DNA from: Palsa-461 sp963768185
GTDB taxonomy: Bacteria; Actinomycetota; Acidimicrobiia; Acidimicrobiales; RAAP-2
DNA: 64,000 bases
Reading direction: 5' to 3'
NCBI GenBank assembly: GCA_963768185.1
Contig: CAVYGS010000004.1
Location: 1,549,701-1,613,700 of the forward strand
Positions within the stretch are counted from its first letter, which is position 1. Each line of letters begins with the position of its first letter. Shown piece after piece: positions 17,597 through 26,174 of this stretch. The translations under genes were made by a program, and so were the position numbers. The notes beneath the pieces were generated by a model that saw nothing but the letters and a program-made list of their open reading frames with translations, made no database searches and was not told where the DNA came from.

Positions 17597-19384
17597 TCAA
17601 ACGGTCGTTGAGAGTGCCGCGACTACGAGGGGCACGACCTCTCGCCAGTCGGCCACGATGCCGACGTCGGACCAATCGAAGACGGGAGCACCAGGATCAG
17701 GGTTTATCGCCAGCACGGTGCCGGCGCTTCGCGATCCGACCATGTGGTTGAACTTGCCCGATATGCCGATCGCCACATAAAGCGCGGGATCGACGCTGTG
17801 GCCCGTGACGCCGATCTGCCGGGCTCTCGGCAACCAACCATTGTCCGTGACTTTGCGGGACGCTGCGAGCTCGGCATCGAGGACCTTGAGGAACGGACCG
17901 AGCTCGTCGTAGTCGTCCGGCGCCACCCCCGCACCCACCGCCACCACCGCGCGCGCTGACAACAGGGCCTCGACATCGTCGTGGCGCTCGGTGGACAGGA
18001 CGTCGAGACGGCCCCGGGAGGGTGCCTCGAGGACCTCGACGTTAATACCGGCTTTCACCGAGCGGGGCCTGCGAAGCGCCAGCACCCCCGGACGGACCGT
18101 CGCGAGCTGCACGTCGGAGGTCGCGGTGATCGCGGCCACGAGCCGGCCTCCGAAGGCAGGCTTCCATGCCACGAGCCGTCCGGCGTCGACTCCGAAGCCG
18201 ACTGCGTCCCCGGTCAGCCCGGCACCGAGGCGCGCCGCCGTGCGCGCCGCCACCTCACGACCCCACAGGGTTCCGGGCACCAGCACAGCCCACGGGCGCG
18301 CTGACGCACACCAGACGGCGAGGGCATGGGCGACGTCCTCTTCGACCTGCGCACCTGCAACGCAAAGCGCCGAGTCAGCTCCCCAGGACGCGAGCTCGCG
18401 CCCGGCCGGAAGGTCCGGGCCGACAGCCCAGACCGCGCCCTCGAGGTGCCGGGCCAGTTGCACCGCCTCTCCCAACAGTTCTCTGTTCACGCGTGGGCGA
18501 CCGGGCTCGACGACCACGGCCACCATGGGCGCGGCGCCCGAAGAAACCGCCGGGGGACTCACGACATCGCCTCCCGGGTCGAGGTCGGCTTTTTGACTCG
18601 CTCTGGGTCGCCCGAGCGCCCCCCACTCGCAGAGGAGCTCGAGCGCATGCTCGACCTGTTCGGCGGGGCTGCCCGAGAGCAGCTGGTGATGACGGGCGAT
18701 CTCCATCGTCCGCACCTCTCCCACCACAGTGGGGCTGCCGGCGGCTCCCCATGGTCCGGGGCCGAAGTCGCGCGTGCTCAAGTGGCTCAAGCGCTCGGGC
18801 GATACCTGGGCGTGTCCTTCGGGTGACACCTTGCAGGGCTCGGTCAATCGCTCGGCCACCGAGAGCACAGCAGGCAGCCGCACGCGAAGGGTCCTCCAGC
18901 CGTCGTCTAGCTCGCAGCGGACCTCACACGTTCCATCCGTGATCTCGAGCTCGCGCACCCCCGAGGCGAACGGGAGGTCGAGCAGCTCGGCGATCTCGGG
19001 TCCTACCTGCCCGGTGTCCGCATCGATCGAGTTCCGACCGGCAAGGACGAGGTCGAATGCCCCCCGGGTCTCGAGGGCGGCGGCCAGCGTCCGCGCCGTC
19101 GCAAGAGTGTCCGATCCCGCGAAGGCGGGATCGGAGACGAGCACCCCTTCGTCGGCTCCCCAGGCGACCGCCTCACGCAGCACATCCTCCGCCGAAGGAG
19201 GCCCGAGCGTGAACACGATGCAGCGGCCGCCGAACTCGGCGGCGAGCTCGACCCCTTTTGACACGGCACGCCTGCAATATGCGTTCATCTCGAGCTCGAC
19301 GCCGTCGCGCCGCAGACGACCTCCCTCTCCGAGCGCCATGTCCTCGACGCGAGGCACCTGTTTGACGAGCACCGCTATTCTCAA
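17597..19384 (-). CDS. Electron-transfer flavoprotein, fused beta and alpha subunits
   Basis: About 595 residues combining both ETF subunits. The EtfB part (1 to about 255) has IAVLVKQVPRVEDM and the ADTGQVGPEIAELLDLPFAS segment. The EtfA part (about 285 to the end) ends with the FAD-binding signature (ALYVAIGISGKFNHMVGSRS, then AINPDPGAPVF). A TTG start at 19384 is chosen because AGGAGG lies four bases upstream and homology starts there; an ATG at 19432 lacks such support. It would carry electrons from acyl-CoA or other flavin dehydrogenases to the membrane ETF dehydrogenase. Its position between transport and ligase genes supports a beta-oxidation-like role. No dehydrogenase partner is in view. 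Confidence 0.88.
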   Translation of the reverse strand: MRIAVLVKQVPRVEDMALGEGGRLRRDGVELEMNAYCRRAVSKGVELAAEFGGRCIVFTLGPPSAEDVLREAVAWGADEGVLVSDPAFAGSDTLATARTLAAALETRGAFDLVLAGRNSIDADTGQVGPEIAELLDLPFASGVRELEITDGTCEVRCELDDGWRTLRVRLPAVLSVAERLTEPCKVSPEGHAQVSPERLSHLSTRDFGPGPWGAAGSPTVVGEVRTMEIARHHQLLSGSPAEQVEHALELLCEWGALGRPRASQKADLDPGGDVVSPPAVSSGAAPMVAVVVEPGRPRVNRELLGEAVQLARHLEGAVWAVGPDLPAGRELASWGADSALCVAGAQVEEDVAHALAVWCASARPWAVLVPGTLWGREVAARTAARLGAGLTGDAVGFGVDAGRLVAWKPAFGGRLVAAITATSDVQLATVRPGVLALRRPRSVKAGINVEVLEAPSRGRLDVLSTERHDDVEALLSARAVVAVGAGVAPDDYDELGPFLKVLDAELAASRKVTDNGWLPRARQIGVTGHSVDPALYVAIGISGKFNHMVGSRSAGTVLAINPDPGAPVFDWSDVGIVADWREVVPLVVAALSTTV

Positions 19385-19443
19385 CCGACCTCCTGGAGGA
19401 GCAGACGACTTTTGTTTCTCGAATCCTGGCACGTGCCCCCTCA

Positions 19444-19671
19444 GTTCCCGCGTGCAACATCTACGAGGGTTGGCTCGGCGCTGATCTGATGATCACGGGG
19501 GCTCGAACTCGCCGACCCAAACCCGACCCAGGCATTCGACGATTCTTCGGCTACGGTCCTGCCCAGTGCGAGTGATACATGGTGGCTCGCAAGCACGGTT
19601 TCGTGCCCCTCTCGACGCAGCCGATCTGCGGAACGGACACCCCGGAAACCTCCGTGGCGTCTATTTCCTGA
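19444..19671 (+). pseudogene. C-terminal remnant of a second Liv-type solute-binding protein
   Basis: About 75 codons related to the end of the intact solute-binding gene at 16239-17483. Frame 1 reads IYEGWLGADLMITG; a one-base shift gives GLELADPNPTQAF; after a further shift and an in-frame TGA it continues HGFVPLSTQPICGT. The intact gene has YEAADLMITG, GLQLAGPSPTRQGF and HTFVPTKSICGK at the same places. Only the C-terminus is left, so this is true decay after a duplication or transfer, not one sequencing error. It lies 32 bp before the acyl-CoA ligase. Confidence 0.65.
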
Positions 19672-19703
19672 GCAGGTAGCTCGGGAGCCGATCGAGGCGA
19701 GCG

Positions 19704-21263
19704 ATGTACGCGGCCCTCCACGCCCGGTCCTTTCCCGACCAGCCGCTCTTCATCATGGGCGACAGCGGGATCAGCCTCACCTACGCCGAGTACGAGCGTC
19801 GATGCAACCGGCTGGCACACCTCTTCCGGGAGCTGGGGCTGCGACGTGCCGACCACGTCGCGTTCTTGATGGAAAACAACCTCCGCCTCCTCGAGGGGGA
19901 GGGGGCGGCGGAGCGGACCGGCCTCTATTACACGTGCATCAACAGCTACCTCTCCATCGAGGAGGCCGCCTACGTCGTCAACGACTCAAGGGCGGAGGTC
20001 TGCATCTCCTCAGCGGCGAAGGCCGCGGTGGCGGCGGAGCTTCCCGCCCGTTGTCCGGCCGTCCGGCGGTGGTTGATCGTCGACGTCCCGGCCGAGGCGG
20101 AGCTTCCCGAGGGCTTCGAGCGTTACGAGGACGTGGTCGCGGGCTTCCCGAGCGAGCCCGTCGGTGACGAGCAGCTCGGCGCGGCGATGCTCTATTCATC
20201 GGGCACCACGGGCCAGCCCAAGGGCATCCTGCGGCCGCTCCCGGACCTCCATCCGGCCAGCCCGCTACCCATCATGGAGTTCGCCAAGTTCCTCTACCAC
20301 TTCAGAGAGGGGATGACCTACCTGTCGCCGGCGCCGCTGTACCACGCGGCTCCACAGGCCAGTGTGTCGCTCGCCGTTCGGCTGGGCGGCACCGCGGTGA
20401 TCATGGAGCGCTTCGATGCGGCTCGTTTCCTGGAGCTCGTCGACGAGCACGCCGTGACGCACTCTCAGATGGTGCCGACGATGTTCTCGCGCCTGCTCCG
20501 GCTGCCGGCCGAGGTCCGGGAGCGGGCCGACCTCTCGTCGCTGGAGGCGATCATCCACGCGGCGGCGCCGTGCCCAGTCCCCGTCAAAGAGCAGATGATC
20601 GAGTGGTTCGGCCCGATTGTCATCGAGTACTACGGCGCCACCGAGGCCAACGGATTCACCCAGTGCAACTCGGAGGAGTGGCTGGCCCACCGGGGCACGG
20701 TCGGACATCCGGTGTTGGGCGAGCTCCACATCCTCGACGACGACGGGGTCGAGTGCCCGGTCGGGACGCCGGGCACCGTGTGGTTCAAGGGGGCGACGAA
20801 CTTCGAGTACTTCAACGCTCCGGAGAAGACCGAGGAGTCGCGGGACGCGAGCGGCACCACGAGCACGGTTGGTGACGTCGGCTACGTGGATGACGACGGG
20901 TTTCTCTATCTAACCGACCGCAAGACCTACATGATCATCTCGGGAGGAGTGAACATCTACCCCCAAGAGACCGAGAACCTCTTGATCACCCATCCCAAGG
21001 TGTTCGACGCGGCGGTGATCGGCGTGCCCAACGAGGATCTCGGCGAAGAGGTCAAGGCCATCGTGCAGCTGATGCCCGGGATCGACCCCGGACCCGAGGT
21101 CGAAGGCGAGCTGATCGCCTTCTGCGCCGAACACCTCGCCGGCTTCAAGTGCCCGCGCAGCGTGGACTTCGAGGACGAGTTGCCGAGACTGCCGACCGGG
21201 AAGCTCTACAAGCGCCTGCTTCGGGACCGGTACTGGGCCGGCCACGAGACGCGGATCCTCTGA
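19704..21263 (+). CDS. AMP-dependent acyl-CoA synthetase/ligase
   Basis: 519 residues of the ANL adenylating superfamily. The P-loop is YSSGTTGQPKG (about 168-178), the A5 motif YYGATEANGF, A7 is VGDVGYVDDDGFLYLTDRKT and the A10 lysine is in LPTGKLYKRLL. All core motifs are present, so the enzyme should be active. It makes acyl-CoA from a carboxylic acid through an acyl-AMP. The TGXYYTCINSYLSIEEAAYV stretch is typical of FadD3/FadD13-like actinobacterial ligases; the substrate is unresolved. It starts an apparent plus-strand unit with the SDR, hydrolase, LLM oxidoreductase and P450 that follow. Confidence 0.9.
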   Translation: MYAALHARSFPDQPLFIMGDSGISLTYAEYERRCNRLAHLFRELGLRRADHVAFLMENNLRLLEGEGAAERTGLYYTCINSYLSIEEAAYVVNDSRAEVCISSAAKAAVAAELPARCPAVRRWLIVDVPAEAELPEGFERYEDVVAGFPSEPVGDEQLGAAMLYSSGTTGQPKGILRPLPDLHPASPLPIMEFAKFLYHFREGMTYLSPAPLYHAAPQASVSLAVRLGGTAVIMERFDAARFLELVDEHAVTHSQMVPTMFSRLLRLPAEVRERADLSSLEAIIHAAAPCPVPVKEQMIEWFGPIVIEYYGATEANGFTQCNSEEWLAHRGTVGHPVLGELHILDDDGVECPVGTPGTVWFKGATNFEYFNAPEKTEESRDASGTTSTVGDVGYVDDDGFLYLTDRKTYMIISGGVNIYPQETENLLITHPKVFDAAVIGVPNEDLGEEVKAIVQLMPGIDPGPEVEGELIAFCAEHLAGFKCPRSVDFEDELPRLPTGKLYKRLLRDRYWAGHETRIL

Positions 21264-21344
21264 GTTTCCGGGCCGGCGGGACCGTGGGACGACACGTCTG
21301 GTTCGGTTCTGTCAGTCGCGTTAATGCTCCGTAAGCTCGAGACG

Positions 21345-22145
21345 ATGACCGACCGAGTGGCCCTGGTCACCGGGGCGAGCCGGGGCATCGGCGCCGCGCT
21401 GGCCGTGACCCTCGCCCGGGAGGGGTTCGCGGTCGCATGCGCGGCCCGGGCGACGCGCGAGAACCCGCAGGCGACGCCAGGGATCCTCGAGGACGTCGTG
21501 GATCGGATCCGAGACGAGGGCGGGACCGCGGTGGCAGTGCCGGTCGACCTCGCGCAACGCGACGATGTCGCCGCCATGGTCGAGACCGCCGTGGCGGCGC
21601 TGGGTCGTCTCGACGTCCTGGTCAACAATGCGGCGACCGGGAGTCTCGGCGGGCTCGACGTCGCCCTCGACACACACGACCAGATCATGGCGGTCGACCT
21701 CGACGCCCCGTTCATTGCCTCTCGCCAGGCGGCGCCGCACCTCCGGGCGGCGGGGGAGGGCCGCATCCTGAACGTGTCCTCCTTCGTCGCATTGAGGGCG
21801 CTGCCGATCTCCATCACGTCGATGTCGTACGGGATGGCGAAGATCGCCCTCGAACGGATGACGGTCGACCTGGCCCGCCAGCTTGCCCCGGACCAGATCG
21901 CGGTCAACTGCTTCCGCGTCGACGCGGGCGTGGCGTCCGAAGGGGCACGTGCCGCGATGCCCGACGCCGACTTCGGCGATTGGGAGTCCCCCGAGGTCGC
22001 CGCCGAGGGCATCGCCTGGATGTTGCGCCAGCCGGTCAGCTACACGGGCCGGTTGGAGAGCATGACGCACCTGGCGCGGCGCGAGGGCATCATGCCGAGC
22101 GTCGCGGCCCGGCCTGGCCGCCTCCCGCCGACGGAGTTTGGTTGA
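21345..22145 (+). CDS. SDR family NAD(P)-dependent oxidoreductase
   Basis: 266 residues. Classical SDR motifs are intact: TGASRGIG at about 11-18, NNAATG, Ser in NVSSFVAL, and YGMAK as the YxxxK site. ATG 21345 places homology at residue 1; an ATG seven codons earlier is possible, and neither has a strong Shine-Dalgarno. It probably interconverts a hydroxyl and a ketone. It lies 81 bp after the ligase and ends against the following hydrolase, consistent with an operon. Confidence 0.88.
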   Translation: MTDRVALVTGASRGIGAALAVTLAREGFAVACAARATRENPQATPGILEDVVDRIRDEGGTAVAVPVDLAQRDDVAAMVETAVAALGRLDVLVNNAATGSLGGLDVALDTHDQIMAVDLDAPFIASRQAAPHLRAAGEGRILNVSSFVALRALPISITSMSYGMAKIALERMTVDLARQLAPDQIAVNCFRVDAGVASEGARAAMPDADFGDWESPEVAAEGIAWMLRQPVSYTGRLESMTHLARREGIMPSVAARPGRLPPTEFG

Positions 22146-22176
22146 TCGTTCTCGGCGATCCCGACCAAACGAGACC

Positions 22177-22890
22177 GTGAGCGCCCGATGGACGCCCATC
22201 GTCCTGATCCACGGCGGGGCCACCGACAGCCGCTGCTGGGACCTTCTCCTTCCGTTGCTCGACGGCCCGGCACTGGCCGTCGACCTGCCCGGCCGAGGGG
22301 CGCACCCGGCGGAACTCGAGTCTGTCACCTTCGCCGACTGTGCCGACTCGGTGCACTCGGACATCGATGCCGCGGGGTTCGACGAGGTCGTGCTCGTCGG
22401 GCACTCGCTGGCCGGCTGCTCGATGCCCACCATCATCGGCGCTCTCGGGGTGCGGGTGCGTCGCGCCGTGTTCGTCGCGTGCACGGTTCCCGCCAGCGGG
22501 CAGAACGCGATCGAGACGTTGGACCCCGACGTCCGGGCGACGCTCCGGGGCCGCCAGGAGCCCTTCTGGTCGCGCGCCCTGGACAGGTCGAAGACCACAC
22601 TGGTCCTCGGCGACGATCTCAGCGACGAGCAGATCGCCTGGTGCCTGGCAAGGGTCGTGCCGGAGGCGCCGCGGCTCACCTCGGACCCAGTCGACCTGTC
22701 TCCCCTCGAAGGTCCGATGCCGCGGTCGTGGATCTGCACGTCGCGGGACCTGATCATCCCGGCCGAGAAGCAGAGGCGGTTCGCCGACAATGTCGGCCAC
22801 TGCCCCGTGCTCGAGCTCGACGCCGGCCACATGTGCATGGTCACCCAGCCGTCGGTGCTCGCGGCCATGCTGAACGAGCTCGCCGGCTGA
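22177..22890 (+). CDS. Alpha/beta hydrolase
   Basis: About 237 residues. The oxyanion motif is LIHGGATDSRCW near the N-terminus, the nucleophile elbow is LVGHSLAGCSM, and the late His is in LELDAGHMCMV, so the Ser-Asp-His arrangement is complete. The start is uncertain: GTG 22177 matches the start of homology, while a TTG at 22138 overlaps the SDR end; neither has a good ribosome binding site. It probably hydrolyses an ester, lactone or thioester made in the surrounding pathway. Confidence 0.85.
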   Translation: MSARWTPIVLIHGGATDSRCWDLLLPLLDGPALAVDLPGRGAHPAELESVTFADCADSVHSDIDAAGFDEVVLVGHSLAGCSMPTIIGALGVRVRRAVFVACTVPASGQNAIETLDPDVRATLRGRQEPFWSRALDRSKTTLVLGDDLSDEQIAWCLARVVPEAPRLTSDPVDLSPLEGPMPRSWICTSRDLIIPAEKQRRFADNVGHCPVLELDAGHMCMVTQPSVLAAMLNELAG

Positions 22891-22981
22891 TCCCGCGCCC
22901 GCTGGGTCCCGACGAACTCCGCCCCGACGTCCGCTAGGTTCGGCGCGCGGGTGACCGAAGCTCGCTCGGAGGAGATGTCTC

Positions 22982-23920
22982 GTGGGGGCATTAGTGGAGT
23001 TCGGGATCTACGTCCCCCAACTCGGCTTCGCCTTCGACGACCTGCTGAGCCGGGCGCTGCTCAGCGAGGAGCTTGGCTTCAGCTCGTTCTGGCTCTACGA
23101 CCACCTCTACGCCCCGGGCCTGCCCGACGTCCCGGCCCTCGAGGGGTGGACGGTGGCCACCGCGCTGCTCGCCAGGACCACGAGGTTGCGGGTCGGGCAC
23201 CTCGTGCTCAACGCGAACTTCCGCAACCCCGTCCTCTTGGGCAAGATGGCCACGACCCTCGACGTGATCTCGGGCGGCCGACTGGAGCTCGGCATCGGGA
23301 GCGGGTCCTACGAGCTCGAGCACCGCGAGGGCGGGTTCGCGTGGGGGACGCTCCGGGAGCGATCGGAGCGACTGGCCGAAACGCTCGAGATCCTCACCCA
23401 GATGTTCGCCGGCGGGAGGACGACCTATGCCGGCGCGCACTACCGCGCCGACAACGTCCCGAATCTGCCGGCCCCGGTCCAGGTGCCGCGCCCGCCGATC
23501 CACGTCGGCGGCGTCGGGGCGCGTTTCACCCTCCCGCTGGTCGCCCGGTACGCGGACGTCTGGAACGTGCCGACCTACGGGCTCGGCCGGTGGGAGGGCC
23601 TCGTTCCGGTGCTCGACGCCGAGTGCGAGCGGATCGGCCGGGACCCCGCCTCCATCCGCCGCGCCCTCGAGGCGGTGCTCGTGCTGGCGCCCGACGAGGC
23701 CAGCCTGGGTCCGCTCCGGGCCCGGGCCGAGCGGCGCTACCCGGGACCCGGCTGGGGTCTCGAGGAGGGCGGGTTCATCGGGACCCCGCCGGCAATCGTG
23801 GATCGCATCGGGGCCCTGGTCGACCAGGGCGTCTGCCTGTTCGTGTTCTTCCTGCACGACCGGGGCGAGCCCGAGACCCTTCGGCTGCTGGCCGAGGAGG
23901 TCGTGCCCCACTTCGTGTGA
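22982..23920 (+). CDS. LLM class (probably F420-dependent) oxidoreductase
   Basis: 312 residues, luciferase-like barrel. Segments: LLSEELGFSSFWLYDHLYAP near 28-47, RLRVGHLVLNANFRNPVLLG, and ISGGRLELGIGSG, the common F420-LLM pattern. GTG 22982 is preceded by GGAGGAG seven bases upstream. This is the third LLM oxidoreductase of the region and lies in the ligase-SDR-hydrolase-P450 unit. A long overlapping frame (22951-24489) is an arginine/proline-rich shadow. Confidence 0.9.
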   Translation: MGALVEFGIYVPQLGFAFDDLLSRALLSEELGFSSFWLYDHLYAPGLPDVPALEGWTVATALLARTTRLRVGHLVLNANFRNPVLLGKMATTLDVISGGRLELGIGSGSYELEHREGGFAWGTLRERSERLAETLEILTQMFAGGRTTYAGAHYRADNVPNLPAPVQVPRPPIHVGGVGARFTLPLVARYADVWNVPTYGLGRWEGLVPVLDAECERIGRDPASIRRALEAVLVLAPDEASLGPLRARAERRYPGPGWGLEEGGFIGTPPAIVDRIGALVDQGVCLFVFFLHDRGEPETLRLLAEEVVPHFV

Positions 23921-23998
23921 GCGGGAGGCAGCCCCCGTCTCCGAACGAACGCTTGAGCGGCGTTAGTGTGCTCGGCAAGGTTCAGGTCAGGGGATGCG

Positions 23999-25213
23999 AT
24001 GACAGAGACAGCCAGCACGGAAGAGCCCAAAGCGTACGGCGAGCTTGGGATGCAGGCGTTGCTCAACCTGAAGGCCCCGCAGCCGACCTACCGGGAGCTG
24101 ATCGAGCAGGGCGGGTTCGTGCAGCCGACCCCCGGCGTGGCGATGAGCTTCTCGCGCGAGAGCACCGACTACGTGCTGCGGCACCACGAGTTGTTCTCTT
24201 CGCAGGTCGAGATGCAGCTCGGCAACGTCCGTCCGCTGATCCCCCTCAACGTCGACCCCCCGAAGCACTCCGGGTACCGCAAGCTGCTCGACCCGCTCTT
24301 CGCTCCGAGGGCCATGGATCGCCACGAGGAGGACATCACCCGGCGGGTCAACGCCCTCATGGACACCTTCATCGACCGGGGCGAGTGCAACTTCAGCGAG
24401 GAGTTCGCCGACCTCTTCCCGACCTCGGTCTTCCTCGGCCTGATCGGGCTCGACGAGACGAAGCTCGACATGTTCCTCCACCTGCGTGATGGGATCCTGC
24501 ACCCGGAGAAGATGGACCCCAACGCCATGTTCGACATCGACCGTCGCCGGGCGGTCATGAACGAGACGGGGCAGGAGATCTACGAGTACTTCGGGAACCT
24601 CATCGAGCTGCGCCAGAAGGAGCCGGCCGACGACATCATCACCCGGTTCCTGACCGTCGAGATCGACGGCGAGACCCTCAGCCACAACGACATCTTGGAC
24701 ATCTGCTTCCTCTTCCTCATCGCCGGGCTCGACACCGTCAGCGACGCGCTCACCTGCTTCTACGCCTTCTTGGCCACCCATCCCGACCACCGCCGCGAGA
24801 TCGCCGAGCACCCCGAGGTCATCCCGACCGCCGTCGAGGAGCTGCTGAGGTGGGAGTCGCCGGTGCCCGGCGGGCCGCCGCGGGTGGCGACCTGCGACGT
24901 CGAGCTCCCGAACGGCCACACCGTGGCGTCGGGGACCAACGTCTTGATCAGCTACGGCGCCGCCAACGTCGACCCGGCGGTCTTCCCCGATGCGTTCGAC
25001 GTGCGGTTCGACCGCACGGAGAACCGGCACATCGCCTTCGGTGCCGGGGTGCACCGCTGCCTCGGCTCCCATCTGGCGCGCCGCGAGCTCCGGGTGACGC
25101 TGCGTGAGTGGCACCGGCGGATCCCCGACTATCACTTGAAGCCGGGCCACGAGGAGCTCGTGTATCCGCCGGGCCTCCGCCACGTGAAGGACTTGACGCT
25201 CGCCTGGGGTTGA
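23999..25213 (+). CDS. Cytochrome P450
   Basis: 404 residues, soluble actinobacterial P450. The I-helix oxygen-activation motif AGLDT is present, the ExxR motif is EELLR, and the haem loop is FGAGVHRCLG with the proximal Cys at about residue 354. ATG 23999 has AGGGG six bases before it. It hydroxylates an organic substrate using electrons from a ferredoxin; no ferredoxin or reductase gene is adjacent. Its place after the ligase, SDR, hydrolase and LLM genes suggests it opens the attack on the shared substrate. Confidence 0.93.
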   Translation: MTETASTEEPKAYGELGMQALLNLKAPQPTYRELIEQGGFVQPTPGVAMSFSRESTDYVLRHHELFSSQVEMQLGNVRPLIPLNVDPPKHSGYRKLLDPLFAPRAMDRHEEDITRRVNALMDTFIDRGECNFSEEFADLFPTSVFLGLIGLDETKLDMFLHLRDGILHPEKMDPNAMFDIDRRRAVMNETGQEIYEYFGNLIELRQKEPADDIITRFLTVEIDGETLSHNDILDICFLFLIAGLDTVSDALTCFYAFLATHPDHRREIAEHPEVIPTAVEELLRWESPVPGGPPRVATCDVELPNGHTVASGTNVLISYGAANVDPAVFPDAFDVRFDRTENRHIAFGAGVHRCLGSHLARRELRVTLREWHRRIPDYHLKPGHEELVYPPGLRHVKDLTLAWG

Positions 25214-25226
25214 CCCCTACGCGGGT

Positions 25227-25373
25227 GTGGCCGATCTGCGGTTCTCAAGGATCCTGCCGTTCAAGGTGCCGGCCTTCGTGGAGTTCGGAGATTCGTTGCC
25301 CCGGAACGTGACCGGCAAGGTCATGAAGCATCTGCTCGACATGCCGCGGGACGCGTCCTCCACCAGCTCCTAA
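25227..25373 (+). pseudogene. C-terminal remnant of an acyl-CoA synthetase
   Basis: A 48-codon open stretch starting VADLRFSRILPFKVPAFVEF and containing LPRNVTGKVMKHLL before a TAA stop. This is the A10 end of an ANL ligase with its catalytic lysine, but everything upstream is gone. It sits 13 bp after the P450 stop. A complete ligase was probably lost by deletion, leaving the tail. It differs from the ends of both other ligases in the window, so it is not a recent duplicate of them. Confidence 0.6.
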
Positions 25374-25382
25374 TCTCCATTC

Positions 25383-26155
25383 GTGGCGGGGCCGACGGTC
25401 ACCGGAGTTTGGAAGCTGACCATCGGGGAGGGGAACCAGGAGGCGCTGGTCAACTTGTCGACCGACGGTGGCCGGCTCAGCGGCGCGTTCCGAGCCCCCA
25501 CATGGGCACCATCGCGATCACGAGGGGCGCGGTCCACCTCGACCTCCTCACGTGGACCGTGCCGATCCGTTCTCCGGTCGCCGTCGACCTCGAGTTCTCC
25601 CTCCACGTCGAGCGCGACACCATCAGCGGGGAGTCCCGCACTGGTCCTTACGGGACGTCGGTCGTGCACGGGGTCCGCGTCGGCGCGTCTGACTGGGCGC
25701 CCTGGCCGGACCCCCACGTGCACCGATCGGTGGTCCGATTCCCCGACGGGACCAAGGTGACCGCGGTGTCCTACGACGCCAACGACCCCTATCGGCGAGA
25801 CGAGCCGCCAGACTTCGGGCTGTATCTCGACGCCCACTGGGCGCCGCCCTGGGCCCACGCGCACCTCGACTGGCCCGACTTCGGCGTCCCGGCGGCACCC
25901 GAGCCAGTTGTCCCGGCCCTGCAGGATCTGTTGCTGCGGGCGCGACAGGGCCAGCGCGTCGAAATCGGATGTCTCGGGGGGCACGGCCGGACCGGCACCG
26001 CCCTGGCGTGGTTGGCCGTCCTCACCGGAGAGGCTCCCGACGCCGCGGTCCTGTGGGTGCGAGACAACTACTGCCCGGACGCAGTGGAAACAGTCGAACA
26101 GGAAGCGTTCGTGGCGCACCTGGCTCCTCCGAGCCCTGATCGAAGCAGCACCTAG
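25383..26155 (+). CDS. Beta-rich domain fused to a protein-tyrosine-phosphatase-like domain, one frameshift
   Basis: Two frames make one protein. The first (GTG 25383) reads GVWKLTIGEGNQEALVNLST and ends ...GAFRAP at 25499. The second continues from ATG 25502 (MGTIAITRGAVHLDLLTW) to the stop at 26155. The joined N-terminal 100 residues look like a repeated-strand lipocalin-like or DUF domain. The rest resembles actinobacterial phosphatase-like proteins (RFPDGTKVTAVSYDANDPYR, DFGLYLDAHW, then the loop GCLGGHGRTGTALAWLAV). The loop has C-x5-R, as in Cys-based phosphatases. The span is 3n+2, fitting one deleted base near 25500. The TAG stop lies at an IS630 insertion site and is unchanged by it. 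Confidence 0.6.
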
Positions 26156-26174
26156 TGTCCCGCTTCAGAGATTC
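26152..26174 (+). repeat. Left terminal inverted repeat of the IS630-type element
   Basis: The repeat CTAGTGTCCCGC with TCAGAGATTC pairs with the complement of 27313-27335, mismatching at two positions. A 7-bp hairpin (ATTCCTA at 26171-26177, TAGGAAT at 26184-26190) overlaps its inner edge and lies just before the transposase; it could bind transposase or limit read-in transcription. Confidence 0.85.

Noticed and set aside
22951..24489. A 512-codon plus-strand frame across the LLM and P450 genes
   Set aside because: Arginine/proline/glycine-rich composition typical of a shadow frame in GC-rich DNA; it overlaps two well-supported genes.
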